Assembly (NCBI GenBank): GCA_942492905.1
Contig: OW818657.1
Coordinates: 868,001 to 932,000, forward strand
Direction of reading: 5' to 3'
Source: CAIZWU01 sp942492905
GTDB lineage: Bacteria; Verrucomicrobiota; Verrucomicrobiia; Verrucomicrobiales; V1-33
Length of the DNA stretch: 64,000 bases
Under the pieces are notes generated by a model. That model was not told the origin of the DNA and made no database searches. It worked only from the letters and a program-made list of their open reading frames with translations. Each line of letters opens with the position of its first letter. Within the stretch, counting starts at the first letter, position 1. The translations under genes and the position numbers were made by a program. Positions 17,647 through 26,625 of the stretch are shown in pieces.

Positions 17647-19734
17647 ATGTTTGCTTTTCTCGCTGCTTCTGATTTTCTGCTGCACAATGGCATCCAACTG
17701 GCCCTCGCCCTGGGTGTCTTCGGACTGCTGGTGGCGGGCGTGCTGATTTTTCAGATCAAGAACGCCCCGGCCGGCAATGCGCGTATGGCGGAAGTGGCGG
17801 CGGCGATTCAGGAAGGGGCGGCCGCCTATTTAAAGCGGCAGTTGGTGGCGGTGGGGATCATCGCGGTGATCATCACCCTCCTGCTGGCAGCCTGGAAGCA
17901 GAGTATGGCCGTGCCGGCGGGGTTTGTGGTCGGTGCGGTGTGTTCGCTGGTGGCGGGGTTCATCGGCATGCGCATCGCGGTGCTGGCCAATGTGCGCACC
18001 ACCCAGGCGGCGACCGAGAGCGAACCCAAAGCCCTGCGGGTGGCCTTCAACGGCGGGGCCGTGACCGGTTTGCTGGTGGTGGGTCTGGCGCTGCTCAGCG
18101 TGGGTATTTTCTTCAATGTGATGCGTGGCACCAGCACCGAACATGCCGTGGATAGCCTGGTCGGCCTGGCGTTGGGCTCCAGTCTGATTTCCGTGTTCGC
18201 CCGGCTCGGCGGCGGCATCTACACCAAGGCCGCCGACGTGGGAGCCGACCTCGTGGGCAAAGTTGAATCGAATTTGAACGAGGACGATCCCCGCAATCCT
18301 GCCACCATCGCCGACAATGTGGGCGACAACGTGGGCGACTGCGCTGGCATGGCCGCGGACGTCTTTGAAACCTACGCCGTCAGCCTGATTGGGGCCTTGT
18401 TGATCGGCTTCCTCCAACTCGGGAGCGGTCCAGCTGCCGAAGGAGCCATGGTTTATCCTTTCGTCATCGGCGGGATCTCCGTCATCGGTGCCGTCCTCGG
18501 TATCCTTTACGTCAATATCCGCAGCAACAGCGCCAAAGCCGACCGGGTCCTGATGGAAGGCGTGCTCGTCTCCGGCGTGCTCTCCGCACTTCTATACTGG
18601 CCTGCCACCATCGGGCTGCTCCCTGATACCTTGGAAATCGCTGGCAAAACCTACACCTCCACCGGCATCTACGGCGCGGCCCTGGTCGGACTGCTCATGA
18701 CCGGCGCCGCGGTGGTCATCACGAATTATTACACCTCCACCGCCTACCGGCCGGTCCGCAGCATCGCTGAAGCCTCCCGCACCGGCCACGCCACCAATAT
18801 CATCGCCGGGCTCGCGGTGGGGAACAAAGCGACCGCCCTGCCGGTGCTCTGCATTGTGGCCGCCATCTTCTTCAGCTACCAGGCCGGAGACCTCTTTGGT
18901 ATCGCCACCGCCGTCATGTCCATGCTCAGCATGGCTGGCATCATCATTTCGCTGGATGCCTTCGGCCCGATTACCGATAACGCCGGCGGCATCGCTGTCA
19001 TGAGTGGCCTGCCCGAAGAGGTGCGCGAGCGCACTGACAGCCTGGATGCGGTGGGCAACACCATGAAAGCGGTCACCAAGGGCTACGCCATTGCTTCCGC
19101 CGGGGTCGCCGCGCTGGTGCTTTTCGGAAGTTACTATCTGGAATTGGAACGGAAGACCGGTCACACCTGGGACTTCTCCCTGAAGGACCCGATTGTGATT
19201 ATCGGCATGTTCCTCGGTGGTCTGCTGCCCTGCCTGTTCACCGCCTGGAGCATGAGCGCCGTGGGCAAAGCCGCCGGTGCCGTGGTGGTGGAAGTCCGCC
19301 GCCAGCTCGAAAAATTCCCCGGCATCATGAACGGCACCCAGAAGCCGGAATATGCCGCCTGCGTGGACATCGTCACCAAAGCGGCGCTCCGTGAAATGAT
19401 CCTGCCCGCACTCCTGCCAGTGGTCGGCGTGGTCGCCATCGCCGCTATCCCCGCGCTCGGCGCCAAAGCCCTCGGCGGCATGCTGGTCGGCACCATCGTC
19501 ACCGGCCTGTTCGTCGGCATCGCCATGACCTCCAGCGGCGGGGCCTGGGACAACGCCAAGAAATTCATCGAGGAAGGCCACCATGGCGGCAAAGGCAGCG
19601 ACGCCCACAAGGCCGCGGTCACCGGCGATACTGTCGGCGACCCTTACAAGGACACCTCCGGTCCCGCCATCAATCCGATGATCAAAGTGGTCAACATCGT
19701 GGCCATCCTGATGATCGAGCTGTTCTTCTGCTAG
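17647..19734 (+). CDS. hppA: Membrane proton-translocating pyrophosphatase
   Basis: 695 residues, about 16 membrane helices, the usual length for bacterial H+-PPases. The active-site signature 'DVGADLVGKVE' and the acidic 'DDPRNPATIADNVGDNVGDC' are intact, as is 'DAFGPITDNAGGIA'. The protein hydrolyses cytoplasmic PPi and pumps protons outward. In 'GNTMKAVTKGYAIASA' (19056-19103) the two positions that separate potassium-dependent from independent enzymes are Lys and Thr, which points to the K+-independent H+-pumping class (established family knowledge). The gene is monocistronic. There is no Shine-Dalgarno before the ATG. Confidence 0.95.
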   Translation: MFAFLAASDFLLHNGIQLALALGVFGLLVAGVLIFQIKNAPAGNARMAEVAAAIQEGAAAYLKRQLVAVGIIAVIITLLLAAWKQSMAVPAGFVVGAVCSLVAGFIGMRIAVLANVRTTQAATESEPKALRVAFNGGAVTGLLVVGLALLSVGIFFNVMRGTSTEHAVDSLVGLALGSSLISVFARLGGGIYTKAADVGADLVGKVESNLNEDDPRNPATIADNVGDNVGDCAGMAADVFETYAVSLIGALLIGFLQLGSGPAAEGAMVYPFVIGGISVIGAVLGILYVNIRSNSAKADRVLMEGVLVSGVLSALLYWPATIGLLPDTLEIAGKTYTSTGIYGAALVGLLMTGAAVVITNYYTSTAYRPVRSIAEASRTGHATNIIAGLAVGNKATALPVLCIVAAIFFSYQAGDLFGIATAVMSMLSMAGIIISLDAFGPITDNAGGIAVMSGLPEEVRERTDSLDAVGNTMKAVTKGYAIASAGVAALVLFGSYYLELERKTGHTWDFSLKDPIVIIGMFLGGLLPCLFTAWSMSAVGKAAGAVVVEVRRQLEKFPGIMNGTQKPEYAACVDIVTKAALREMILPALLPVVGVVAIAAIPALGAKALGGMLVGTIVTGLFVGIAMTSSGGAWDNAKKFIEEGHHGGKGSDAHKAAVTGDTVGDPYKDTSGPAINPMIKVVNIVAILMIELFFC

Positions 19735-19752
19735 GATCTGTTTTTCATCTGT

Positions 19753-20418
19753 TCAACTCCGCTCGTGCCATTGGAGCGGGCTGGGGAGGTCGAATGCAGC
19801 ATATTCCAAGTGCAGGACGCGCCGGTGACGCGTCACCGTGGAACGACCCGAAGCATGAAGCAGCAGGGGACGCATGAGCAAGGCGTCGCCGGCTGGTGCC
19901 GCGCAAAGGACTTCACCCTGTTGGCCGCGTAGTTCCTGGATATCCCTAGCGGAAAGGCGACCCTTGCAGTGCGAGCCGGGGAGGACGCGCAAAGCTCCGT
20001 TGGATTCATCCGTGTCGTCGAAATGCAGCCGCACCGTGATCATTTGTTCGAGCAGTTCCACAGGCGGCTGCACATGAGGGACTCCATCCTTCATGCTCCA
20101 TGGACCGAAGCCGGGCACTTCGATCCTGACACGAACCGCCAAGGTCAAATCCTGATGCCACGGCACCAACCAATTCGCGTCCGGTGATTTATCGAAGTAG
20201 ATCGCACGAACCGGAACCGGTTCGGAGGAAAGATGCGGGCGGATCAAATCCAGCAACTGCTTCGAACGAGCCAAGGCCGCAACATCCGGCTCGGACAAAA
20301 GTCCCCGCCTCCCTGCTCCGACTACAGGTCCCAGTCTGGTAATCCATGTGGCCCGTTCGCCAGCGCCAAGAACCTGCGGAATGATCGCAAAGCCGTGTGC
20401 TTCTATTCCGTGATGCAT
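19753..20418 (-). CDS. Phytanoyl-CoA dioxygenase (PhyH) family protein
   Basis: 221 residues. The Fe(II)/2-oxoglutarate site is visible: HxD in 'PWHQDLTLAVRV' and the distal His in 'MRPLLLHASGRST', followed by an Arg suited to bind 2-oxoglutarate ('RRVLHLEYA'). 'NGALRVLPGSHCKGR' is the family's typical loop. Enzymes of this group hydroxylate small molecules or lipids; the substrate is not predictable. It lies 61 bases downstream of pssA on the same strand and could be co-transcribed with it, and is convergent with hppA. Confidence 0.85.
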   Translation of the reverse strand: MHHGIEAHGFAIIPQVLGAGERATWITRLGPVVGAGRRGLLSEPDVAALARSKQLLDLIRPHLSSEPVPVRAIYFDKSPDANWLVPWHQDLTLAVRVRIEVPGFGPWSMKDGVPHVQPPVELLEQMITVRLHFDDTDESNGALRVLPGSHCKGRLSARDIQELRGQQGEVLCAAPAGDALLMRPLLLHASGRSTVTRHRRVLHLEYAAFDLPSPLQWHERS

Positions 20419-20479
20419 GGTCGGAAAAATGCCGGGATCTCCAATTTCCGACCATCAAAAGTGGTGTGCCAATGCGATT

Positions 20480-21295
20480 TCAGATGGATGGAGTCACTTC
20501 CTCCTCATCACCCGGTTCATCCGGATCCTCTTCAATTTCCCGCCGCCATTTCCGGGAGACCCAGGGGCGGATCAGGCCGTAGAACAGATAACCGATGAAC
20601 AGCACCGCCACCATGATCTTGGGTTTGTAGGCGATGATGGCCACCATGCTGATGGCTCCGAGGAACCATGGGATGGTGCGCTTGGTCTTCCAGGACAGTC
20701 CTTTGAAACTGGGATACTTCACGGTGCTCACCATCAGGAAGGACAGGAGAATCAGCAGAGCCGGCAGGAACCATTTCCAATTGCCCAGCTCGATTTGTTT
20801 ATTGCTGAAATCATCCAGCAGCAGGGTGATGGAACAAATCACCCCGGCGGCGGCCGGGATGGGGCAGCCGGTGAAATCATTGCTGGGTTTGCCCTTCGGA
20901 GCGGATGCGGCCACGCAGTTGAAGCGCGCGAGGCGGATCGCTCCGCAAAGGATGTAAGCAAAAGCGATGAACCAACCGGCGCGGTCGTTGCTCTCGATAT
21001 CAATATGGTCCAGCACCAGGTGGTGCATCAGAAACGCGGGAGCCACCCCGAAGCTGACAATATCCGCGAGCGAGTCAAATTCCCGGCCGAAGGGGGATTC
21101 CTCTCCAATGGCGCGCGCGATGCGGCCATCCAGCAAGTCAAACAAACAGGCCCCCAGGATCAGCCAGATCGCAGTGTAAACGGCGGTCGGAGCGGGATCG
21201 TGCCGCAGCAGCAGCATGGCGTAGAAGCCGCAGAACAGATTTCCCGCCGTCATAAAATTCGGCCAGAAATGGATTTTGGGAAGGTCCTGATTCAT
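20480..21295 (-). CDS. pssA: CDP-diacylglycerol--serine O-phosphatidyltransferase
   Basis: 271 residues from the ATG at 21295; the frame extends upstream to a GTG at 21409 but without homology. The CDP-alcohol phosphotransferase motif DGx2ARx8Gx3Dx3D is present: 'DLLDGRIARAIGEESPFGRE' followed by 'FDSLADIVSFG'. Seven to eight hydrophobic helices follow. It condenses CDP-diacylglycerol with serine to phosphatidylserine, the precursor of phosphatidylethanolamine; the 'DSLADIVSFGVAPA' wording is typical of the Bacillus-type PssA. The acidic tail 'DPDEPGDEEEV' is an unremarkable extension. No psd (decarboxylase) is adjacent. Confidence 0.9.
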   Translation of the reverse strand: MNQDLPKIHFWPNFMTAGNLFCGFYAMLLLRHDPAPTAVYTAIWLILGACLFDLLDGRIARAIGEESPFGREFDSLADIVSFGVAPAFLMHHLVLDHIDIESNDRAGWFIAFAYILCGAIRLARFNCVAASAPKGKPSNDFTGCPIPAAAGVICSITLLLDDFSNKQIELGNWKWFLPALLILLSFLMVSTVKYPSFKGLSWKTKRTIPWFLGAISMVAIIAYKPKIMVAVLFIGYLFYGLIRPWVSRKWRREIEEDPDEPGDEEEVTPSI

Positions 21296-21347
21296 GAGGG
21301 GTGGGGGGAAAGGGTTCGCGGCGAAGCGCTTCCACCGGGTTGACCCC

Positions 21348-21374
21348 AGTCTAGGCGCGGCTACTGTATCGCAA
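21348..21374 (-). promoter_or_regulatory. Candidate pssA promoter
   Basis: On the minus strand TTGCGA (21374-21369), a 15-base spacer and TAGACT (21353-21348), about 52 bases upstream of the pssA ATG. The spacer is short, but both hexamers match the hppA candidate closely. Confidence 0.35.
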
Positions 21375-21426
21375 AGAGGAAAATCCACCCCAGTGGACGA
21401 TGCTCCCACTGAGTTTTTTCAACGAT

Positions 21427-21987
21427 ATGCTCCTATCACCCCCGCCCCCCATTCACCCCGGTCTCACCATGGGGGCGCTCCTGGATGCCTTCCCCGGAGC
21501 CCGCCGCGCCCTCTTTGCCAAATACCACGTCGGCGGCTGCTCCAGTTGCGGTTTCCAGTTGAGCGAAACGCTGGCCGAAGTCTGCGCCCGCAATGAAGAT
21601 ATGCCGGTGGATGAAGCCATCGCCCACCTCCTCGCCAGCCAGGAAAACGATGCCGCCATGCAGATCTCTGCCCCTGATCTCAAGGCCGCGCTGGATTCTC
21701 CTCATCCTCCGCGCCTCCTCGACGTCCGCTCCCGCGAGGAATTCGAAGCCGTCCGCCTCCCGGGAGCCGAACTCATGACCCAGCCCCTGCTGGAGGACTT
21801 CTTCCACTCCGGCGACAAAACCCAACCCATCGTGGTTTATTGCCACCATGGTCTCCGCAGCCTCGACGCCGCCGCCTACCTGATCGGCCACGGTTTCCAG
21901 CAGGTGAAATCACTGGCCGGCGGCATTGATGCCTGGAGCACCGAAGTCGATCCGGCGGTGCGGCGGTATAAGTTGGAGATGGAGTAG
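21427..21987 (+). CDS. Rhodanese-domain protein with N-terminal Cys-containing helical domain
   Basis: 186 residues from the ATG at 21427 (alternatives 21400 and 21469). Residues about 10-60 form a small helical domain, 'LTMGALLDAFPGARRALFAK' then 'GGCSSCGF', resembling the DUF1858/ScdA N-terminal domain with its CxxC. Residues about 80-175 are a rhodanese: 'RLLDVRSREEFEAVRLPGAE' and the active-site loop 'YCHHGLRS', whose Cys can carry a persulfide. It lies directly before an IscU-like scaffold gene, so a role in delivering sulfur for Fe-S clusters is a reasonable inference. Confidence 0.8.
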   Translation: MLLSPPPPIHPGLTMGALLDAFPGARRALFAKYHVGGCSSCGFQLSETLAEVCARNEDMPVDEAIAHLLASQENDAAMQISAPDLKAALDSPHPPRLLDVRSREEFEAVRLPGAELMTQPLLEDFFHSGDKTQPIVVYCHHGLRSLDAAAYLIGHGFQQVKSLAGGIDAWSTEVDPAVRRYKLEME

Positions 21988-21992
21988 ACGAG

Positions 21993-22072
21993 GTAAAAGG
22001 GTTCAGGTTTCAGGGTTCAGATAATAACATACCAACGCCCTTGCCTGAAACCTGAAACCTGAACCCTTTTAC
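21993..22072. repeat. Long intergenic inverted repeat built on a heptad
   Basis: Perfect 22-base arms at 21993-22014 and 22051-22072; pairing resumes after one mismatch for about five more bases, leaving a loop of roughly 24 bases. The left arm contains near-identical heptads (GTTCAGG, TTTCAGG, GTTCAG). It fills the gap between the rhodanese and IscU-like genes, ending 12 bases before the ATG. It could be a REP-like element, a bidirectional terminator without a strong U tract, or a translation-masking hairpin. Confidence 0.8.
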
Positions 22073-22084
22073 TTTCCCCCCACT

Positions 22085-22561
22085 ATGGACGAACAACTTC
22101 TCAACGACGCCATCTCGAATCCCCGCAACCTCGGCGAAATGACCGATGCCGATGCCGTGGGCACGGTCGGTAGCCCCGAGTGTGGCGACATGGTGCGCAT
22201 GTGGCTCAAATTCACCGAAAAGGACGGGCAGAAGGTGATCGACCGGGCGTCCTTCCAGAGTTTCGGCTGCCAGACCGCCATCGCAGTCGCCAGCATGGCC
22301 ACGGAGATGCTGAAAGGCCGCACCGTTGCCGAAGCCCGCCAGCTTTCAGCCGCGGAAATGTCCACCCCGCTCGGGCCGCTGCCTCCGATGAAAATCCACT
22401 GCGGCCAAATGGTGGAAGGCGCCCTGAAAGCCGCCTTGGAAGCCGGTGCGCCGGCTTCCGTCCCCGCCGTGGCGGCTCCGGTTTCATCCGGACACCTTGC
22501 GGAAAGCCTTGGTGAAGCGGCAGCTCCCAAGTCCGGCAAGCTGAAGGTGGTGTTTGAGTAA
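22085..22561 (+). CDS. IscU/NifU N-terminal-type Fe-S cluster scaffold
   Basis: 158 residues. All ligands of the IscU fold are visible: Cys and Asp in 'SPECGDMVRMWLKF', Cys in 'FQSFGCQTAIAVASMATEML', and His-Cys in 'KIHCGQMVEGALKAA'. Scaffolds of this type assemble 2Fe-2S or 4Fe-4S clusters from desulfurase-derived sulfur. The C-terminal 35 residues (Ala/Pro-rich, ending KLKVVFE) are an extra tail. The gene follows the rhodanese gene across an inverted repeat; no IscS-type desulfurase is present in the window. The LPPM tetrapeptide before the HC pair replaces the usual LPxxK spacing, which is common in NifU-type scaffolds. Confidence 0.88.
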   Translation: MDEQLLNDAISNPRNLGEMTDADAVGTVGSPECGDMVRMWLKFTEKDGQKVIDRASFQSFGCQTAIAVASMATEMLKGRTVAEARQLSAAEMSTPLGPLPPMKIHCGQMVEGALKAALEAGAPASVPAVAAPVSSGHLAESLGEAAAPKSGKLKVVFE

Positions 22562-22651
22562 CCTTGGAAGGCCGGTCGGAGTGGGGTTGGGGGCGAAACG
22601 TCCCATGCATTCCGCCGTGGTGCCTGCCGGATTTCATGCCATTTGAAACGC

Positions 22652-25426
22652 ATGGACTCCAAACGACTTTTTCTGCTCGATGGCATGGCGCTCGTCTACC
22701 GGGCGCATTTTGCGTTCGCGGCGAAGCCGATCATGACCAGTTATGGGCTGAATGCCTCGGCCATGCTCGGGATTACGAACACTTTGGTGGAGCTGATCAC
22801 GAAGGAAAAACCGACGCATCTGGCGATGGTCTTCGACACCAGCGCGCCGACCGCGCGGCATGAGCGTTTTCCGGCCTACAAAGCGCAGCGGCAGGAAATG
22901 CCGGAGGACCTGAGCAAGGCCATTCCTCACGTGAAACGCATGATGGAGGCCTTCCGGATTCCGGTTCTCCAGCTGGATGGTTATGAGGCGGACGACATCA
23001 TCGGCACCCTCGCCAAGCGGGCCGAAGCCGAAGGTGGCTTCACCACGTGGATGGTCACGGCGGACAAGGACTTCGCCCAATTGGTGGACGAGCGCACCTT
23101 CATGTGGAAACCCGGCCGGCAAGGTGGCGACCACGAAGTGATCGGAGTGGCGGAAGTGCAGGCCCAATGGCTGGTGGAACGGCCTGAGCAGGTGATCGAT
23201 ATCCTGGGCTTGTGGGGCGATGCTTCTGACAATATTCCCGGCGTGCCCGGGATTGGCGAAAAAACCGCCAAAAGTCTGATCCAACAGTTTGGCAGCATCG
23301 AGAATATCCTCGCGAATCTCGACAAGCTGAAAGGCAAACAGAAGGAGAATCTGGCGATCCATGCGGAACAGGCGAGGCTCTCCCGCGACCTCGCCACGAT
23401 CCAACTGGATGTGCCCATCGATATCGATCTGGCCGAACTGATTCGGCAGCCTCTCAACGAAGAGGCGGTGCAGTCGCTCCTGGTGGAGTTTGAATTCAAT
23501 GCGGTGGGCCGCCGGTTGTTTGGCGAAAATTTCAGGGCAGGCCGCGGATTCCATCGCCGCGAGGAAAACGCGGTTCCGGACGACACCGGATCGGCCCCCG
23601 CTGCCCCGCCGGTGCCCATCCTCCACACGCACGACACCGTGCCGCATGCATGGACCATCGCGGACTCTGCCAAATCCCGCGCGGCCGCCCTGGCCAAAGC
23701 ACTGGAGGCGGGCATCACCGGCTTTGCGGTGGATTGGCAGGGTGCTGATGCCCGGTCTTCGGAGATCCGCGGCATCGCGCTGGCTCCGGCGGTGCATGAG
23801 GCCTTTTACCTGACCGGTGCCGATTCCGCGGTACTCACGGCAGAGGTGGCGGCATTGCTGGGAAATCCGGAGATCACGCTGGTGGGGCATGACCTGAAGG
23901 AGCCCATCCAGGTATTGCTGCTGCATGGCGCGGGGCCGGTCCAGGCCAGGATTTTTGATGGGATGCTGGCCCAGGCCCTGATTGATCCCGAGCAAAAGAT
24001 CTCGTTGGAGTATCTGGCTGAATCCTTGCTGGGCTATATTCCGGCCACCCTGAAGGCAGTGGAAGCCTCCGGCCAACTCCTCATGCCCGGCATGGAGCCG
24101 GAAGACACCGCCCGTCCGGACCGCGCCATGGAACGCGCTGACCTGGCCCTGCAGGTGAAACCCCTGCTGGAGCCGAAACTGCACAAGCTGGAACAGGACC
24201 GTGTCTTTTATGAAATCGAAAGCCCTCTGGTTCCGGTGCTGGCCGGCATGGAAGCGGCGGGGATCAAACTGGAACCAGCCGTGCTGGGCGTCATTGGCAT
24301 CCGGTTGGAAAAGGAGATCGCGCAGTTGGAGTTGTCGGTTTACGAAAAGGCGGGAACCAAGTTCAACCTGAACTCGCCCAAGCAGCTCGGTGAAGTGTTA
24401 TTTGATCAGCTCAAACTGATTGAAAAACCGAAAAAGACCAAGACCGGCCAATACATGACCGGAGAGGATATCCTCGCAGAATTGGCGGATGAACACCCCG
24501 TGGTGGCGGATCTGCTGGCCTATCGTGAGGCCTCAAAATTGAAGAGCACCTACGTCGATGCCCTGCCGCAGGCGATTGCCCGGCGCACCGGGCGGGTGCA
24601 CACCACCTTCCAGCAGGTCAGTACCGCCACCGGGCGGTTGGCCTCCAACAACCCCAATCTGCAGAACATCCCCATCCGCACCGAGGCCGGCCGGGAGATC
24701 CGCAAAGCCTTCATCGCGCCCGGTCCGGGGTGGTCGTTGTTGTCCGCGGACTACAGCCAGATCGAGCTGCGGGTGATGGCCAGCATCTGCCGCGATCCTC
24801 ACATGATGGAGGCTTTCGAGCAGGGCATCGACATTCACACTGCCACCGCGGCCAGGGTGCATGGGGTGGCCCTTGCCGACGTGACCAGCGACATGCGCCG
24901 CACCGCCAAGATGGTGAATTTCGGGATCATCTACGGGATCAGCGCGTTCGGGCTGTCGCAGCGCCTGGGCATTCCCCGGAGCGAAGGTGCGAGGCTGATC
25001 GAGGAGTATTTTGTGCAGTATCCCGGCGTGAAGCGCTACATGGAAAACACCGTCGAGGATGCCAAACTATGCGGTTATGTCGAAACCATCACCGGCCGCC
25101 GCCGCTACCTGCGCGACATCAATTCCAGCAACGTGAATGTCCGCAAAGCGGCGGAGCGCACTGCCATCAATATGCCAATCCAGGGCACCTCGGCCGACAT
25201 GATCAAGATTGCCATGGTACGCATCGCGGAAGCCCTGCGCAGCGGGGGTTATGCGGCCCGGATGTTATTGCAGGTCCATGATGAATTGGTCTTCGAGGTG
25301 CCCGATGCCGAAAGCGAAGCCATGCGGGGCCTGATTCCCGGATTGATGCAGGAGGCCTTGCCGTTGGCCGTCCCCGTGGTGGTGGAGCTGGGGCAGGGGG
25401 CGGATTGGTTCACCGCCCATGCTTGA
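22652..25426 (+). CDS. polA: DNA polymerase I with probably inactive proofreading domain
   Basis: 924 residues from the ATG at 22652 (a TTG nine bases upstream is in frame). Residues 1-290 are the 5'-3' exonuclease ('LDGYEADDIIGTLAKRAE', 'GDASDNIPGVPGIGEKTAKS'). Residues about 335-530 have the 3'-5' exonuclease fold, but the DxE motif reads V-D-W-Q (D361, Q363) and the NLKYD motif reads DLKEP (P418), so two metal ligands are lost. Residues about 545-924 are the polymerase: motif A 'SADYSQIELRVMA', motif B 'RRTAKMVNFGIIYG', motif C 'LLQVHDELVFEV'. It fills gaps, removes RNA primers and repairs DNA. Loss of proofreading has many precedents (Taq, Bacillus). Confidence 0.95.
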   Translation: MDSKRLFLLDGMALVYRAHFAFAAKPIMTSYGLNASAMLGITNTLVELITKEKPTHLAMVFDTSAPTARHERFPAYKAQRQEMPEDLSKAIPHVKRMMEAFRIPVLQLDGYEADDIIGTLAKRAEAEGGFTTWMVTADKDFAQLVDERTFMWKPGRQGGDHEVIGVAEVQAQWLVERPEQVIDILGLWGDASDNIPGVPGIGEKTAKSLIQQFGSIENILANLDKLKGKQKENLAIHAEQARLSRDLATIQLDVPIDIDLAELIRQPLNEEAVQSLLVEFEFNAVGRRLFGENFRAGRGFHRREENAVPDDTGSAPAAPPVPILHTHDTVPHAWTIADSAKSRAAALAKALEAGITGFAVDWQGADARSSEIRGIALAPAVHEAFYLTGADSAVLTAEVAALLGNPEITLVGHDLKEPIQVLLLHGAGPVQARIFDGMLAQALIDPEQKISLEYLAESLLGYIPATLKAVEASGQLLMPGMEPEDTARPDRAMERADLALQVKPLLEPKLHKLEQDRVFYEIESPLVPVLAGMEAAGIKLEPAVLGVIGIRLEKEIAQLELSVYEKAGTKFNLNSPKQLGEVLFDQLKLIEKPKKTKTGQYMTGEDILAELADEHPVVADLLAYREASKLKSTYVDALPQAIARRTGRVHTTFQQVSTATGRLASNNPNLQNIPIRTEAGREIRKAFIAPGPGWSLLSADYSQIELRVMASICRDPHMMEAFEQGIDIHTATAARVHGVALADVTSDMRRTAKMVNFGIIYGISAFGLSQRLGIPRSEGARLIEEYFVQYPGVKRYMENTVEDAKLCGYVETITGRRRYLRDINSSNVNVRKAAERTAINMPIQGTSADMIKIAMVRIAEALRSGGYAARMLLQVHDELVFEVPDAESEAMRGLIPGLMQEALPLAVPVVVELGQGADWFTAHA

Positions 25427-25500
25427 CAGGGCAGGGAATCACCCCCAATTCGCCACGCCTTTCCGATTGAGTTTCCCCGTCCGCGCCGCAGAGAGAAATC

Positions 25501-26562
25501 ATGAGACGCTGGCTGATCTTTTCCCTCCTGCTGTGGGGCAACGTTCTTACGGCTGCAGAAGAGGGCCCCGGCACTTCCACCGCGGTCCTGACGAAAGCTC
25601 TGCCGGCTGCGGGGCCTCCGCTGCTGGACCTGCATCAGCCGCTCACCGAAGCCTGGCACGCTCCCGGTTTGGATTTCCGGAACAGCGATGCCGTGTGGGC
25701 CTGGGTGTTCCGGCACTTGCCAGCGGAGGTGATGGTTTATCCGACCGAAAACTACTTTTACTGGCGGCTCACCGCCGGGGGCCGCGAAATCCGGGGCAAT
25801 ATCCGGCCCGCGAGCGGTCTGCGGGAAAAAGGGGTGGTTTCATTCGCCTACGCCGAATGGCTGGAGTTTCCTGACGAAACGCTGGCAAAGGATCAGCTCA
25901 GCATCGCCCGACGCCTCGGGGCGGAGGAAGGGGTCACGGTGGCTTGTCCTGATCCGCTAACCTGTGACATTTCGTGTGAGGGAAAAACCGTGCGGTTCCA
26001 TCTCCATCCGCTCCCGCAGCTCCCGCCCGCCGCTGGTCTGCTGGGGCCGGGCCAGCGGTTTATTTCGCGGACGTGGGACGAAAGCGGTTTGCCGTTTTTC
26101 CTTTGTTATGACACCGGAGCCCAATGTTTTTTCTGGGTGCTGAATGAGGAAAAACCGGTCGCCGAAACCTTCACCCCCCTGTCGCCGGATATCCTGCTCG
26201 GCCGGCGCACCGGTTTTGTGTTCTGGACCGACCGGGCCCATGCGCAGCGGAAAATCCTGACGGGCGTCCGCGAGGCCAGCATTCTGCGGAACGACTACTT
26301 CGACGGTCCGTTCGATCAACTCGCTGACAATTACGCGGCGCAGGTGCCGCTCCGCCAGACCATCGGGGAAGCCTTCCCGGGGCTGAAAGACCAGATCGAT
26401 CTGTATGGCTACTTCACCAGCGGCCCGGATGCTGGAAACCGCGTCGCCCTCACCAGTTATCTGGCTTACTCCAGCACCGCGGGAGCGCTCGCGTTCACCC
26501 AAAAAGCCATCGCCTCGACTGATCCCATTGCGGCTATCGCGGCCGGGGGCAAGGATCGTTGA
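25501..26562 (+). CDS. Exported protein of unknown function
   Basis: 353 residues with signal peptide MRRWLIFSLLLWGNVLTAAE. The rest is mixed alpha/beta with no membrane segment: 'YPTENYFYWRLTAGGREIRG' and 'RTGFVFWTDRAHAQRKILTG' look like beta strands of a globular periplasmic protein. Four cysteines (two in 'TVACPDPLTCDISCEG') could form disulfides. No known family was recognised. Preceded by a purine run (AGAGAGAAATC), one of the few Shine-Dalgarno-like leaders in the window; a TTGACA at 25423 inside the end of polA could be part of its promoter but has no good -10. Confidence 0.7.
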   Translation: MRRWLIFSLLLWGNVLTAAEEGPGTSTAVLTKALPAAGPPLLDLHQPLTEAWHAPGLDFRNSDAVWAWVFRHLPAEVMVYPTENYFYWRLTAGGREIRGNIRPASGLREKGVVSFAYAEWLEFPDETLAKDQLSIARRLGAEEGVTVACPDPLTCDISCEGKTVRFHLHPLPQLPPAAGLLGPGQRFISRTWDESGLPFFLCYDTGAQCFFWVLNEEKPVAETFTPLSPDILLGRRTGFVFWTDRAHAQRKILTGVREASILRNDYFDGPFDQLADNYAAQVPLRQTIGEAFPGLKDQIDLYGYFTSGPDAGNRVALTSYLAYSSTAGALAFTQKAIASTDPIAAIAAGGKDR

Positions 26563-26625
26563 TGCACAAAACGTGGCCCGGTTGCCGCCGGCTTGCATTC
26601 CGTTCCCTTTTCCGTAAGCACCCGG

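Noticed and set aside
22634..24184. 516-codon minus frame over polA
   Set aside because: Shadow of polA; no recognisable domain and strongly skewed composition.
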